Of a DNA stretch of 48,162 nucleotides, positions 20,890 to 31,311 are shown in pieces. This stretch comes from Alphaproteobacteria bacterium. GTDB taxonomy: Bacteria > Pseudomonadota > Alphaproteobacteria > Rhizobiales > Aestuariivirgaceae. Each line of letters begins with the position of its first letter. Position 1 is the first letter of the stretch. The translations under genes and the position numbers were made by a program. The DNA is taken from positions 1-48,162 of the forward strand of contig JAGWUY010000002.1 in assembly GCA_028868255.1 (NCBI GenBank), read 5' to 3'. The notes under the pieces are model-generated. The model searched no databases, was not told the origin of the DNA, and saw only the letters and a list, made by a program, of their open reading frames with translations.

Positions 20890-22610
20890 TCAATCTTGAT
20901 GTTGAACATCATGCCCATGTCTTCATGTTCCAAGATGTGGCAGTGATAAATATAATTGCCCCTATACCCATCAAAGCGCATGATAATACGCGTGGCCTCA
21001 TTGGGCTTGCATTGGATCGTATCCTTCCAACCATTTTCATGCGGTGGGATTTTAGAACGATTCAAATATTTGAAGCCAATAGCTTTGGGCATTGGCGGGT
21101 CAACCGGATCACCCGTCGCTGGCACAAATTCAATGCCTGTTCGGCTGAGCGGCATGAATTGAACCAAATGAACATGCATCGGATGAACGTCTTTTGTCGT
21201 GTTGAGAAATTCCCAAACCTCATAGCCCAAACTCTTGATCTCAATGGGAGGGGTGTTGCCCCAATTGCCGCCATTGACCAACACGGTTGGTGTGAGCAAT
21301 CCTGGCTTTGTATTCACCGGCAACATATATTCTTCCAATACGAAGCGGCGAAACACAAAGGAATGAGTTTGAACGGTAAAACCAGATTTCAAGCTTAACA
21401 TTGGCACTTGATCTGCGGCGGCCTCAATCGCGGCAAAGTCCATGGTGTCGATTTCATTCGGCGGCGCACCCGGTGGCAAAACCGGTTCCTTGCGTGCAGG
21501 AAGCTTAATCGGCCAAGACAAGAAATGCTTTTCATCACTTGCCAACGCTTTGCCTTTGACAGCAAACTGCAACAGTTGTGCAAAATTTTCCTTGCGATGA
21601 TCCAATATATCGGGATGGCTGTTGTGCAAAATAATATTTTTGTTGTTGTGCTTGCGCAAATCCAACAAGACATCGAATCTTTCACCAGGTGCCATGAGCA
21701 ATGTTTTTGCAGCCACTGATTCTTTGAGAAAACCGCCTTCCGTTCCGATGACGTGAAAATTGATTTTCTTGCCCGGATCGCCCTCTTCGCAGAAGGAAAG
21801 ATTGAAAATGCGTGTGTTGGCACCGTTGAGAATGCGAAGGCGGTACACGCGCGGTGCCACGCTTGCCCTTGGCCAAATTTGGCCATTCACGACAGGAAAT
21901 TGACCTACGAACTCTGGCGTCGCTGTGTAATTGGGGTCATTCTTGGCTTTCTCTTTGTCATATTCCTGCTCATAATAGAGCTGGCTGCCATCCTCGGTGA
22001 AGCTCTTATCCTGCAAGACCAACGGAATTTCCTGTTTGCCGCTGGGGAGAAAAGCCTCGCCATCCCCACGCAGCAAATACATGCCGCACAACCCCGCATA
22101 AACATTGAGGCGCGTCACATCCATCGCGTGATCGTGATACCATAACGTGGAGGCGGCCTGTTTGTTGGGGTAGTAATAAAGATGGCCCTCATTTGGATGG
22201 GAAAAGTGATGTGGAAATCCGTCACTTGTCGCTGGCACTCTTGCCCCATGCACATGAACCACATGATGCGGCTTCTCCAGCATGTGATCTTCTTCCATGC
22301 CCTGGCGCACGCCAAACGAGATGAGTGAGTCAAGGCTTTTGCCTTCCAAGCCATTGAACCAGTTGATTCTCACAGCTTCATTGGTTTTGGCCACGATTGT
22401 TGGCCCCGGATAGGTTCCATTATATCCAAATACCCGCACGGGGGACATGTCAGGGTGAAACCGGTGTTCGAACTCACCCATTGTCAGCATATATTGCTTG
22501 GTTGCATCATAAATCGGACTGACTGGCATAGCGACTTTTGGGATCACCAGCTCATTCTTGGCAAGCCATTTTCCAGTCGAAACAATTGGAAGCGGCATCT
22601 CGCCCTCCAT
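20886..22610 (-). CDS. Multicopper oxidase (CotA/bilirubin-oxidase-like), no obvious signal peptide
   Basis: HVHGARVP, WYHDHAMD, HPMHVHLVQF, YHCHILEHEDMGMM: four copper-binding motifs. Confidence 0.9.
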   Translation of the reverse strand: MEGEMPLPIVSTGKWLAKNELVIPKVAMPVSPIYDATKQYMLTMGEFEHRFHPDMSPVRVFGYNGTYPGPTIVAKTNEAVRINWFNGLEGKSLDSLISFGVRQGMEEDHMLEKPHHVVHVHGARVPATSDGFPHHFSHPNEGHLYYYPNKQAASTLWYHDHAMDVTRLNVYAGLCGMYLLRGDGEAFLPSGKQEIPLVLQDKSFTEDGSQLYYEQEYDKEKAKNDPNYTATPEFVGQFPVVNGQIWPRASVAPRVYRLRILNGANTRIFNLSFCEEGDPGKKINFHVIGTEGGFLKESVAAKTLLMAPGERFDVLLDLRKHNNKNIILHNSHPDILDHRKENFAQLLQFAVKGKALASDEKHFLSWPIKLPARKEPVLPPGAPPNEIDTMDFAAIEAAADQVPMLSLKSGFTVQTHSFVFRRFVLEEYMLPVNTKPGLLTPTVLVNGGNWGNTPPIEIKSLGYEVWEFLNTTKDVHPMHVHLVQFMPLSRTGIEFVPATGDPVDPPMPKAIGFKYLNRSKIPPHENGWKDTIQCKPNEATRIIMRFDGYRGNYIYHCHILEHEDMGMMFNIKID

Positions 22611-22696
22611 TCTTTTGTATCAACCCCACCCGACAAGCTAAAACGAAGCAAACAAATTGCCAAGTGCATTAAACTGCTGAAACTGAAGTTACGGTT

Positions 22697-24052
22697 TTAA
22701 GCCGCCCCCACATAACGCATCGCCGCCATCATGCCGGCGTTCATATGATAGAGGTGATGGCAGTGGAAGGCCCAATTGCCGGGGTTCTTTGCATCGAATT
22801 GAATGGTGGCGCGTGATTTTGCAGGGATAAGGATTGTATCACGCACCGCGCCATTGACGCGCGTGTCACCCAGCCCCACCACTTTGAAGTAATGCCCATG
22901 CAGATGCATGGGATGCGCCATGCCGGTGCGGTTTTGCATGGTGACTTCGACACGCTCACCCTCGCGCACGCTAAACAACGTGTCGTGCATCATGGCTTTG
23001 CCATTAAAGCCCCAGCTATAATTTTTGTCGCTGCCTGTGAGGTCAACCACTTCGGTCTGATTTGTCGGCTCTTGCGGCACTTGCGCCACGGATCGCAACT
23101 GCTTCTCGAGCGAAAAATCCAGCATAGCACCTGGTTCACCCTGATCCGACACCGCAACAACCTCGGCCTTACCTGCCTTGATGATGATGCCGCTGCGCAG
23201 GGGCGCCCCTTCCGCTTGAAAGAGAATAGGCCATGCCCCAGGCCCTTGCGGCAATGCGATGCGGATATCCACCCGCTGCGCAATCCCGATGGGGAAACGC
23301 TTACCTATAACAGGAAACACGGTGTTGCCATCAACAGCAATCAACGACCCATCCAATGCACCAAGTTCAATCCACATATTGGTGGACGAACAGCCATTGA
23401 TGATACGCAGCCGCAAATGCCCCCCAATTTCAGCCTGTACTATTTCCGGGTCATCCAATGTGCGGTCATTGGCCAGCATGGCATCATAAGTCACGTCATT
23501 GGCCATCACCATATCAGGCATGTCCTTCATATTGGCTTTGAGGTCAGCCAGAATCTCTTGAGGGTCGCGGAACGAAAAATCATGCAGCATCACCACATGC
23601 TCTTGCTCATCAAACAGGGGCTTTTGCAACTCATGCACAATGAGAGGCGCAGCCAAAAGGCGCTGCTCCTGCAAGCCCACATGCGAATGCATCCAATGCG
23701 TGCCGGCCTTGGTGTTTTCAAAATCAATGGTGCGTGTTTCTTTGGGCTGCAAGGCAGGCGCAGAAAGTTGCGGCACACCATCCATCGCCGAAGGCGGTGT
23801 CAAACCATGCCAATGAACAGATGTTTCTTCAGAAAGCTGATTGACCAGATCATAACGAAAGCGTTGGCCCAACACCATTTCAAGGCCGGGTTTACCCGTC
23901 GGGCCCATCAAGCCAAAAACCTTGGCGGCCTTTCCCTTGACATCCAAAACACGCGATGTGACCGTAATGCGGGGTGCGAGTTGTGCTTGGGCAAGGCCCA
24001 CAAATGGCGCACCAGCAACGCCTGATAAAAATCCACGACGTGTGAGAGACAT
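22697..24052 (-). CDS. Multicopper oxidase with Tat-type signal (CueO/CumA-like)
   Basis: SLTRRGFLSGVAGAPFVGLAQAQ twin-Arg leader; VHWHGLTPP, HWMHSHVG, HPMHLHGHYF, FHCHHLYHMNAGMM. Confidence 0.93.
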   Translation of the reverse strand: MSLTRRGFLSGVAGAPFVGLAQAQLAPRITVTSRVLDVKGKAAKVFGLMGPTGKPGLEMVLGQRFRYDLVNQLSEETSVHWHGLTPPSAMDGVPQLSAPALQPKETRTIDFENTKAGTHWMHSHVGLQEQRLLAAPLIVHELQKPLFDEQEHVVMLHDFSFRDPQEILADLKANMKDMPDMVMANDVTYDAMLANDRTLDDPEIVQAEIGGHLRLRIINGCSSTNMWIELGALDGSLIAVDGNTVFPVIGKRFPIGIAQRVDIRIALPQGPGAWPILFQAEGAPLRSGIIIKAGKAEVVAVSDQGEPGAMLDFSLEKQLRSVAQVPQEPTNQTEVVDLTGSDKNYSWGFNGKAMMHDTLFSVREGERVEVTMQNRTGMAHPMHLHGHYFKVVGLGDTRVNGAVRDTILIPAKSRATIQFDAKNPGNWAFHCHHLYHMNAGMMAAMRYVGAA

Positions 24053-24076
24053 GACGTGAGCTTCTCCAAGAAGGGC

Positions 24077-25030
24077 CTAGAGCCCTCGGCCAATATTCAA
24101 AAATTTCTCGCGCCTTTGTGTACGCAACACATCGCCCGACAAACCACCATAGGCGCGCAACGTGCGGGCCAAAGCTTCAGCGGTGGATTGCATAGCCTGC
24201 GCGGGCACACGGTGCGCCCCACCCAAAGGCTCGGGGATAATTTCATCAATGATACCGAATTTCTTCAAATCCTGCGCGGTGATCTTTAACGCTACGGCAG
24301 CATCCTTGGCCCGCGCCGGATCCCGCCACAAAATGGACGCCGCACCTTCTGGCGAAATCACACTGTAGATCGCATGTTCCAGCATCAAAACCGTATTGGC
24401 CGTGGCGATGGCAATTGCACCACCAGAGCCACCTTCGCCAATCACCACAGAAATCAGTGGCACTCCGAGCGACAGGCAGCAATCAGTAGACCGCGCAATC
24501 GCCTCCGCCTGCCCACGCTCTTCTGCATCAACACCGGGGTAAGCCCCTGAAGTATCAACAAAGGTAATCACAGGCAAACCAAAACGATTTGCCATTTCCA
24601 TCAGGCGCACGGCCTTGCGGTAACCTTCAGGCTTGGCCATGCCAAAATTGTGCTTGAGGCGGCTAGCGGTGTCAGACCCTTTTTCTTGCCCGATGACCAC
24701 AACAGGTTGGCCCTCAAACCGGCCAAGCCCACCCACCACAGCTTCATCTTCAGAGAATTTGCGGTCGCCTGCCAGAGATACAAAATCCGTGATCAGCGTG
24801 TTGATATAATCCAGCGCATGAGGCCGTTCCGGGTGGCGGGCCACCTGGGCTTTTTGCCATGGGGTAAGATTTTGATAGAGATCGGCCAGAATCTTGTTGG
24901 ACTTCTTTTCCAGCGATTTCACATCATCGGCGATGGAAATCTTGGCATCACCTTGCGCCACGGTGCGCAGCTCGGCAATCTTGCCTTCCAACTCGGCGAC
25001 CGGAGTTTCAAAATCCAGAAATGCGTGCAT
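24077..25030 (-). CDS. accA: Acetyl-CoA carboxylase carboxyltransferase subunit alpha
   Basis: [70 protein letters not shown]. Confidence 0.97.
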   Translation of the reverse strand: MHAFLDFETPVAELEGKIAELRTVAQGDAKISIADDVKSLEKKSNKILADLYQNLTPWQKAQVARHPERPHALDYINTLITDFVSLAGDRKFSEDEAVVGGLGRFEGQPVVVIGQEKGSDTASRLKHNFGMAKPEGYRKAVRLMEMANRFGLPVITFVDTSGAYPGVDAEERGQAEAIARSTDCCLSLGVPLISVVIGEGGSGGAIAIATANTVLMLEHAIYSVISPEGAASILWRDPARAKDAAVALKITAQDLKKFGIIDEIIPEPLGGAHRVPAQAMQSTAEALARTLRAYGGLSGDVLRTQRREKFLNIGRGL

Positions 25031-25108
25031 AATCCCTCTTGTCGTGTTTGGGGCAATGAATAGGCTGTTTACTGGCGCTCTAACGCGCCCTTGTCAACTT
25101 GTCTCGTG

Positions 25109-26065
25109 TCAACTTTTCTTGTGCTTTGCAGAAAGCGGGTGGAATGACTCGACCGCTTCCTTTAGACGATCGGCCTGCACATGGGTATAAATCTGCGTGG
25201 TTGAAATATCGGCATGGCCCAGCATCTGCTGCACCGCCCGCAAATCTGCCCCATGCGCCAATAAATCGCTGGCAAAAGCATGTCGTAACACATGGGGAGA
25301 CACCTTCTCGGCATCAAGCCCTGCTGCACGCGCCAGCGCTTTCAACTCCAGCGCGAAATGTTGTCGGGTCAAGGCACCCTTGGCCCCATGCGAAGGAAAC
25401 AGGAACTTGGGCTCACCTTTTTGGTTAAGTTTCAGCGCCGCCACATAATCACGCAACACGCCCAACACCCGGTCCGACATCGGCACCATGCGCTCGCGCC
25501 CGCCCTTGCCCTTGATGGTCAAAAACCCATCACTGGCCATAGCAGCGCGAAATGTCAGCGTCACAAGCTCTGACACACGAAGGCCAGTGGCCGCCAACAT
25601 CTCTAACAAGCATTGCAGACGCATGGCTTTGAAGCGTGCGTTATCTTCACTCTGCTCCACTTTAACTTTGGCGGTATCCAACAATGCCAGCATTTCAGCC
25701 TCACTCAAAAGCTTAGGCAAGGGCTTGGCAGCGCGTGGACCTTCAACAATACTGGCCGGATTTTCCGTAGCAATATTTTCGCCATGCAAAAAGCCATGGA
25801 ATTGTTTCACCGCTGAAAGCCTACGGGCGGCTGTGCTGCGCGCCAGACCTTCAGCTTCAATATCAGCCATGAAATCTTTCACATCCGCCGTACGTGCAGC
25901 CGCGGCACTGACCTCGCGACCCCCCAAAAAAGTAAGATAACTCTGCAAATCGCGAGAATAGGCACTAAGTGAATTGGCGGCAGCGCCACGTTCAGCACTC
26001 ATCATTTCCAAAAACCGCCCCAGCAAGCGCCGATCAGATGAACTACTTTTCTCGAAGCTTGTCAT
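25109..26065 (-). CDS. xerD: Site-specific tyrosine recombinase XerD
   Basis: LEMLAATGLRVSELVTL, SPHVLRHAFASDLLAHGADLRAVQQMLGHADISTTQIYTHV: R-H-R-H-Y catalytic residues. Chromosomal position next to accA/aroK argues for Xer, not a mobile integrase. Confidence 0.93.
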   Translation of the reverse strand: MTSFEKSSSSDRRLLGRFLEMMSAERGAAANSLSAYSRDLQSYLTFLGGREVSAAAARTADVKDFMADIEAEGLARSTAARRLSAVKQFHGFLHGENIATENPASIVEGPRAAKPLPKLLSEAEMLALLDTAKVKVEQSEDNARFKAMRLQCLLEMLAATGLRVSELVTLTFRAAMASDGFLTIKGKGGRERMVPMSDRVLGVLRDYVAALKLNQKGEPKFLFPSHGAKGALTRQHFALELKALARAAGLDAEKVSPHVLRHAFASDLLAHGADLRAVQQMLGHADISTTQIYTHVQADRLKEAVESFHPLSAKHKKS

Positions 26066-26186
26066 GGGGCAAAGATTTGATGATTTCGGATTGCTCGGGC
26101 GGGAAACTGGCCAAGGCAAAGGCCGCCCCATAGATCGCTGCCATGATCAAACCGACAACGATGACAAATTTGATCGTATCTGGCAC
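26043..26186 (-). CDS. Small putative membrane protein (47 aa), GTG start, overlapping the xerD 5' end
   Basis: Reverse-strand reading: (V/M)PDTIKFVIVVGLIMAAIYGAAFALASFPPEQSEIIKSLPHDKLREK*; GAGGG Shine-Dalgarno 6 nt upstream of GTG; one TM helix. Absent from the supplied ORF track. Confidence 0.6.
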   Translation of the reverse strand: MPDTIKFVIVVGLIMAAIYGAAFALASFPPEQSEIIKSLPHDKLREK

Positions 26187-26300
26187 GCAAAACCCTCTAT
26201 TAAAACCAAGCCTCAGCATAGCGCGTCAGTGCTCATTTGCCAAATGAAAGCCTTCTAGCACTTCAGCTCCTCTTGCTCTAAAAGCCGTGGCCGAACAATC

Positions 26301-26888
26301 ATGGCCCGAAGATCAATCAACAAAGATATTGAAATTGTCCACCAAAAACTGGGCAACCGTGCGCTTGTGCTGGTGGGGCTGATGGGCGCGGGCAAAACCA
26401 GTGTTGGGCGCCGCGTTGCCGAAAAACTAGATATTCCTTTTATTGATGCTGATCACGAGATCGAAATTGCCGCTGGCAAAACCATACCTGAAATTTTTGC
26501 CGACCATGGCGAAGCCTATTTCCGCGAGGGAGAGCGTCGGGTGATCAACAGGCTTCTTGAAAATGGCAAGCAAGTGCTGGCCACAGGGGGCGGCGCATTT
26601 ATGAACACGGAAACGCGCCAGAATATTAAGCATCATGGCCTTTCGCTTTGGTTGAAAGCTGATCTTGATGTGCTCTTAAAGCGCGTTGCCAAGCGCAATG
26701 ACAGGCCGTTGCTGCAACAGGAAGACCCAGCAGCGGTAATGACCCGGCTGATGGACCTCCGCTACCCTATCTATGCTGAAGCAGACATCACCGTTGAAAG
26801 CCGCGATGTGCAACACGGCCAGATGGTCAATGATGTGATCAAGGCCATTGCTGATTTTGAAAACGAGGACGACAGCACTGATGAATGA
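26301..26888 (+). CDS. aroK: Shikimate kinase
   Basis: LVGLMGAGKTSVGRRVAEKLDIPFIDADHEIE, GGGAFMNTETR; followed by aroB. Confidence 0.95.
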   Translation: MARRSINKDIEIVHQKLGNRALVLVGLMGAGKTSVGRRVAEKLDIPFIDADHEIEIAAGKTIPEIFADHGEAYFREGERRVINRLLENGKQVLATGGGAFMNTETRQNIKHHGLSLWLKADLDVLLKRVAKRNDRPLLQQEDPAAVMTRLMDLRYPIYAEADITVESRDVQHGQMVNDVIKAIADFENEDDSTDE

Positions 26889-28011
26889 GCACCCCATTAG
26901 CCAGTCAGTGCAAGTGAGTTTGGCCGATCGTTCATATGACATCACCATCGGGCAAAAATTGGTGGCCACGGCAGGTGCGCGCATCGCCCCTCTGCTCAAG
27001 CGCCCTTTCTTGGCCATCGTGACAGATGAAAATGTAGCAAAACTGCATTTGCCAACTTTAGAAAAATCTTGCGCCGACCACGGCATCGAAACCAAATCCA
27101 TCATTTTACCCGCAGGCGAAGCGACCAAGAGCTATAAATATCTGGCCGAGCTGTGCGATGGCTTGCTTGCGGCGGGTGTTGAGCGACGCGATGTGGTGGT
27201 GGCCCTGGGCGGTGGTGTGATCGGTGATCTCACAGGCTTTGCCGCCAGCATTTTGCGCCGGGGGGTGAACTTCATACAAGTCCCAACCTCGCTTCTGGCC
27301 CAGGTTGACAGTTCTGTCGGTGGCAAAACCGGTATCAACTCACCCCTGGGCAAAAACCTGATTGGTGCCTTTCACCAACCCATCGCCGTGTTGGCGGATC
27401 TTGATGTGCTTTCAACTTTGCCCCAGCGCCAACGCGCCGCTGGCTATGCCGAAATTGCCAAATATGGCTTGCTTGGCGATGCCACATTTTTCAAATGGTT
27501 GGATGCAAATGTAGAATCCATTGTGAATATGGGCAATGATCTTTCAGCTTTGGCCAAGTCGGTCGAAACCAGCTGCTCCATGAAGGCCCGCATCGTCGCC
27601 GAAGATGAAACCGAAACCGGCGTGCGCGCCCTGCTCAATCTGGGCCACACTTTCGGCCACGCTTTGGAAGCAGCAACAGGCTATTCAGATCGCCTGCTGC
27701 ATGGCGAGGGTGTGAGCATTGGCATGGTGCAGGCGTTCAAATTTTCGGAACAGCTGGGCCATTGTGCATCCGGCACGGCTGAAAACGTGGCCAAACATCT
27801 GGCGCGCGCAGGCCTGCCCACTCACATGTCACAAATTCCGGGTAGCCTGCCCCCGCCGGAAAAATTGGTCGAACTGATGCGACAGGATAAAAAAGCCATA
27901 GGCGGCAAACTGACCTTTATTCTCGCCCGCGCCATTGGAGAAAGTTTTATCGCCAAAGACGTTGCGGAAGCAGATGTCTTGGCGTTCCTTAAAGAGGATA
28001 TGGTGAAGTGA
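26881..28011 (+). CDS. aroB: 3-dehydroquinate synthase
   Basis: VVALGGGVIGDLTGFAASILRRGVNFIQVPTSLLAQVDSSVGGKTGINSPLGKNLIGAFHQP. Confidence 0.97.
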   Translation: MNEHPISQSVQVSLADRSYDITIGQKLVATAGARIAPLLKRPFLAIVTDENVAKLHLPTLEKSCADHGIETKSIILPAGEATKSYKYLAELCDGLLAAGVERRDVVVALGGGVIGDLTGFAASILRRGVNFIQVPTSLLAQVDSSVGGKTGINSPLGKNLIGAFHQPIAVLADLDVLSTLPQRQRAAGYAEIAKYGLLGDATFFKWLDANVESIVNMGNDLSALAKSVETSCSMKARIVAEDETETGVRALLNLGHTFGHALEAATGYSDRLLHGEGVSIGMVQAFKFSEQLGHCASGTAENVAKHLARAGLPTHMSQIPGSLPPPEKLVELMRQDKKAIGGKLTFILARAIGESFIAKDVAEADVLAFLKEDMVK

Positions 28012-29303
28012 TAACTTATGATGCGGGCATCGCCCTGCTTTCCATTCTCGGCCTAATCATTGTGTCAGCCTTTTTTTCGGCTTCGGAAACGGGTCTCACC
28101 ACCGCCTCGCGCGCAAGGTTGACCGAGCTTGAAAAGCGCGGCAGCAAACGCGCTTCGATGGTCTTGAAAATGACGGCCCTGCCGGAGCGGTTAATCGGTG
28201 CTTTGCTGCTGGGTAACAGCCTGGCCAATATCACAGCCTCCGCCGTGGCCACCGCCGCTTTGGTGAAAGTGTTCAACGAGTCCGGCGCAGTGATTGCTTC
28301 TGTCGTTATGACTGTTTTGATCTTGATCTTTGCCGAAGTGATGCCCAAAACCTATGCCATCGCTTATCCAGATCGGGTTGCGGCAGCCGTTGCCCCAGTC
28401 ATGCGCATCATCGTGGCTGTTCTCGCCCCAATCGTTATGACTGTTGAGTATATCGTCAAAAAAACGCTCATGCTGTTTGGTGTAGATACATCAAATGTAG
28501 ACGGCATTCTATCTGCTCACGATGAATTGCGGGGCGCAATTGATCTGCACCACAAAGAAGGCACCTTCGTGAAGAAAGACAAGGACATGCTGGGCGGCAT
28601 TCTTGATCTGAAAGATCTGGAAGTGGCGGATGTGATGATCCATCGCACCAAAATGCAGACGATTGACGGATCAGAACCTATCCAAGCGATCGTGCAACAA
28701 GTTCTGAAAAGCGGCAATACGCGTCTGCCTGTGTGGAAGGATGACCCTGAAAACTTCATTGGAGTGTTGCACGCCAAAAATCTGTTTGCGGCCATTCAGC
28801 AAAGCGGAGGCGACCTGTCCAAGGTGAAACTAGATGATGTATTGACCCCGCCTTGGTTTGTGCCCGACACGCGTCCGCTGAACGACCAGCTCAATGCCTT
28901 CTTGCGTCGCAAAGGCCATTTTGCCTTGGTGGTTGATGAATATGGCGAGGTGCAAGGCTTGATCACGCTGGAAGACATCGTTGAAGAAATTGTCGGCGAC
29001 ATCAAAGATGAGTTTGATGCCGTGACCACCGGTGTGCGCAAACAGAAAGACGGCTCATACAACATTGAAGGCACCGTGCCGGTGCGTGATTTGAATCGCA
29101 GCTTTGATTGGAGTCTGCCAGATGATGAGGTCACCACCATCGCTGGCCTCGTGATCCATGAAGCGCGCATGATCCCCGATCAGGGCCAGATCTTCAACTT
29201 CCATGGATTCCGCTTTGAAGTGTTGAAAAAGCGCAAGCAACAATTGGCCTTGATCAATGTCCTGAAACTAGAAGCGGCCCCACATGAAGCTGAGCAAGGC
29301 TAA
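28008..29303 (+). CDS. HlyC/CorC family transporter (CNNM + CBS + CorC_HlyC domains)
   Basis: [26 protein letters not shown] pair with [41 protein letters not shown]. Confidence 0.95.
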   Translation: MITYDAGIALLSILGLIIVSAFFSASETGLTTASRARLTELEKRGSKRASMVLKMTALPERLIGALLLGNSLANITASAVATAALVKVFNESGAVIASVVMTVLILIFAEVMPKTYAIAYPDRVAAAVAPVMRIIVAVLAPIVMTVEYIVKKTLMLFGVDTSNVDGILSAHDELRGAIDLHHKEGTFVKKDKDMLGGILDLKDLEVADVMIHRTKMQTIDGSEPIQAIVQQVLKSGNTRLPVWKDDPENFIGVLHAKNLFAAIQQSGGDLSKVKLDDVLTPPWFVPDTRPLNDQLNAFLRRKGHFALVVDEYGEVQGLITLEDIVEEIVGDIKDEFDAVTTGVRKQKDGSYNIEGTVPVRDLNRSFDWSLPDDEVTTIAGLVIHEARMIPDQGQIFNFHGFRFEVLKKRKQQLALINVLKLEAAPHEAEQG

Positions 29304-29572
29304 AGCACAATCTCAATCGCCAGCGCATGGACGCGCGACTTTAATTCTAAAGCCAGCGCATCATGCACCATACGGTGCTGCTGCACGCGGCTCTTGCCTT
29401 GAAATGCAACTCCGCCGATCTTAACTCTGAAATGGCTCTCACCTGAACGGTGCGCACCGACATGCCCATGATGCTGGTTTGACTCATCAGTCAACTCCAG
29501 CACGGTGGGATGAAAAGCATCCTCCAGTTTGGCTTTCACAATCTGGCCAACTGGCCCCAATTCTAACTGCAT
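29300..29572 (-). CDS. BolA family protein
   Basis: VKAKLEDAFHPTVLELTDESNQHHGHVGAHRSGESHFRVKIGGVAFQGKSRVQQHRMVHDAL. Confidence 0.93.
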   Translation of the reverse strand: MQLELGPVGQIVKAKLEDAFHPTVLELTDESNQHHGHVGAHRSGESHFRVKIGGVAFQGKSRVQQHRMVHDALALELKSRVHALAIEIVL

Positions 29573-29645
29573 TTTTTTCACCAACGCGGTTGCGAAATCG
29601 CCCACAAACAAGCATAATCAGCGATCGACAAAAACTGAAGCACAA

Positions 29646-30251
29646 ATGAAACTCGACAATAAGATATTTGACAAAATCCGCATCAAATCGCCTTCCGCCG
29701 TCAAGAAAGAGGCAGAAGAAGCGGCTTTGAAGAAATGTGAGTGGACGGGATGTGAGAATCCGGCAAAACACAAGGCTCCCAAAGGCCGCGGCTTTGAGGG
29801 CCAATTCTGGAACTATTGCACCGCCCATGTGCAACAATACAACAAGACCTATAACTATTTTGACGGCATGAAGGACGATGAGCAGGCGGCTTTCCGCAAG
29901 GATGCGCAGATGGGCCACCGCCCTACGTGGAAGCTTGGCCAAAACAGCAATGTCCATGTGGGCGCCAGCCGCCGCTCGGCCAAGCACATTGATGATCCGC
30001 TGAATGTGCTGCTGAAAAAGGAAGTGCGTTCCAACGCCAAACATGGCAGAAATTTGCGCCGCAATGAGCTGGATGCGCTGGGCGTTCTGGGCTTGCCGGA
30101 GGATGCAACCCCCGCCGAAGTCAAATCCAAATATAAAATTTTGGTGAAACGGCTGCACCCGGACAGCAACAATGGCAGCCGCGCCAATGAAGACACGTTG
30201 AACGCCGTCATCAAAGCTTACGACACCTTGCGCGCCACTGGTTTTTGCTAA
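29646..30251 (+). CDS. J domain-containing protein (DnaJ-like)
   Basis: C-terminal LGVLGLPEDATPAEVKSKYKILVKRLHPDSNNGSRANEDTLNAVIKAYDTL with HPD motif. Confidence 0.93.
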   Translation: MKLDNKIFDKIRIKSPSAVKKEAEEAALKKCEWTGCENPAKHKAPKGRGFEGQFWNYCTAHVQQYNKTYNYFDGMKDDEQAAFRKDAQMGHRPTWKLGQNSNVHVGASRRSAKHIDDPLNVLLKKEVRSNAKHGRNLRRNELDALGVLGLPEDATPAEVKSKYKILVKRLHPDSNNGSRANEDTLNAVIKAYDTLRATGFC

Positions 30252-30311
30252 GCTTGCCGCCCTGTAATCAATCGACTATGAGAACCCTTTCGATCTCGTG
30301 AGTATTCATCA

Positions 30312-31295
30312 ATGACCACCGCTGCTGCCTTGACCACCCTGCCCGACACAAAAATGTCTGTGAGCCAATTGTTTGGATTTGAGTCCAACATGCAAATTTT
30401 GGGCTTTGCGGAGCGCAGCGAGCATGTGCCTGATCTTGATGAAGACTATCTCTTCAACAAGGAAACCACCTTGGCCATTTTGGCCGGCTTTGCTCATAAC
30501 CGCCGTGTGATGGTGACAGGTTATCACGGCACCGGCAAATCCACCCATATTGAACAGGTGGCCGCTCGGCTCAATTGGCCTTGCATCCGCATCAATTTGG
30601 ATAGCCATATCAGCCGTATCGATCTCATTGGCAAAGATGCGATAGTTCTCAAAGACGGCAAGCAGATCACTGAATTCAAGGAAGGCATTTTGCCTTGGTC
30701 CTACCAGCACAATGTGGCCTTGGTGTTTGACGAATATGATGCGGGCCGGCCGGACGTGATGTTCGTGATCCAGCGCATTTTGGAATCATCGGGTAAACTC
30801 ACTTTGCTCGATCAATCCCGCGTCATCCGCCCCCATGCCGCTTTCCGTCTGTTTGCCACCGCCAACACAGTGGGCTTGGGTGATACCACGGGGCTTTATC
30901 ATGGCACACAACAGATCAATCAGGCTCAGATGGACCGCTGGTCTATCGTGTCTGCTCTCAACTATTTGCCGCATGCCCAAGAAGTGGGCGTGGTGCTGTC
31001 CAAGAACAAATCTTACAGCACTGAAAAAGGCAAAAAGATCATTGGCAACATGGTGCGTGTGGCGGATCTCACCCGCAATGCCTTTATGCAGGGTGATCTA
31101 TCTACAGTGATGAGCCCGCGCACTGTCATCACCTGGGCGCAGAACGCAGATATTTTCAGTGATGTGGGATTTGCCTTCCGTCTCACCTTTCTCAACAAAT
31201 GCGATGAGCTGGAACGCGCCATTGTGGCGGAGTTCTATCAGCGTTGCTTTGGGGAAGATCTTCCCGAATCCGCTTCACGCATTGCGATAGCTTGA
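30312..31295 (+). CDS. cobS: Cobaltochelatase subunit CobS (AAA+ ATPase)
   Basis: [45 protein letters not shown]; followed by cobT. Confidence 0.96.
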   Translation: MTTAAALTTLPDTKMSVSQLFGFESNMQILGFAERSEHVPDLDEDYLFNKETTLAILAGFAHNRRVMVTGYHGTGKSTHIEQVAARLNWPCIRINLDSHISRIDLIGKDAIVLKDGKQITEFKEGILPWSYQHNVALVFDEYDAGRPDVMFVIQRILESSGKLTLLDQSRVIRPHAAFRLFATANTVGLGDTTGLYHGTQQINQAQMDRWSIVSALNYLPHAQEVGVVLSKNKSYSTEKGKKIIGNMVRVADLTRNAFMQGDLSTVMSPRTVITWAQNADIFSDVGFAFRLTFLNKCDELERAIVAEFYQRCFGEDLPESASRIAIA

Positions 31296-31311
31296 GAGCG
31301 GCGGCAAGCCC

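Noticed and set aside
22892-24025. 377-aa plus-strand ORF opposite the Tat multicopper oxidase
   Set aside because: Antisense shadow ORF; the copper-binding motifs on the minus strand define the real gene.
25109-26065. Tyrosine recombinase as a mobile-element integrase
   Set aside because: Sequence and position (accA / aroK-aroB neighbours) fit chromosomal XerD; no att sites or cargo.
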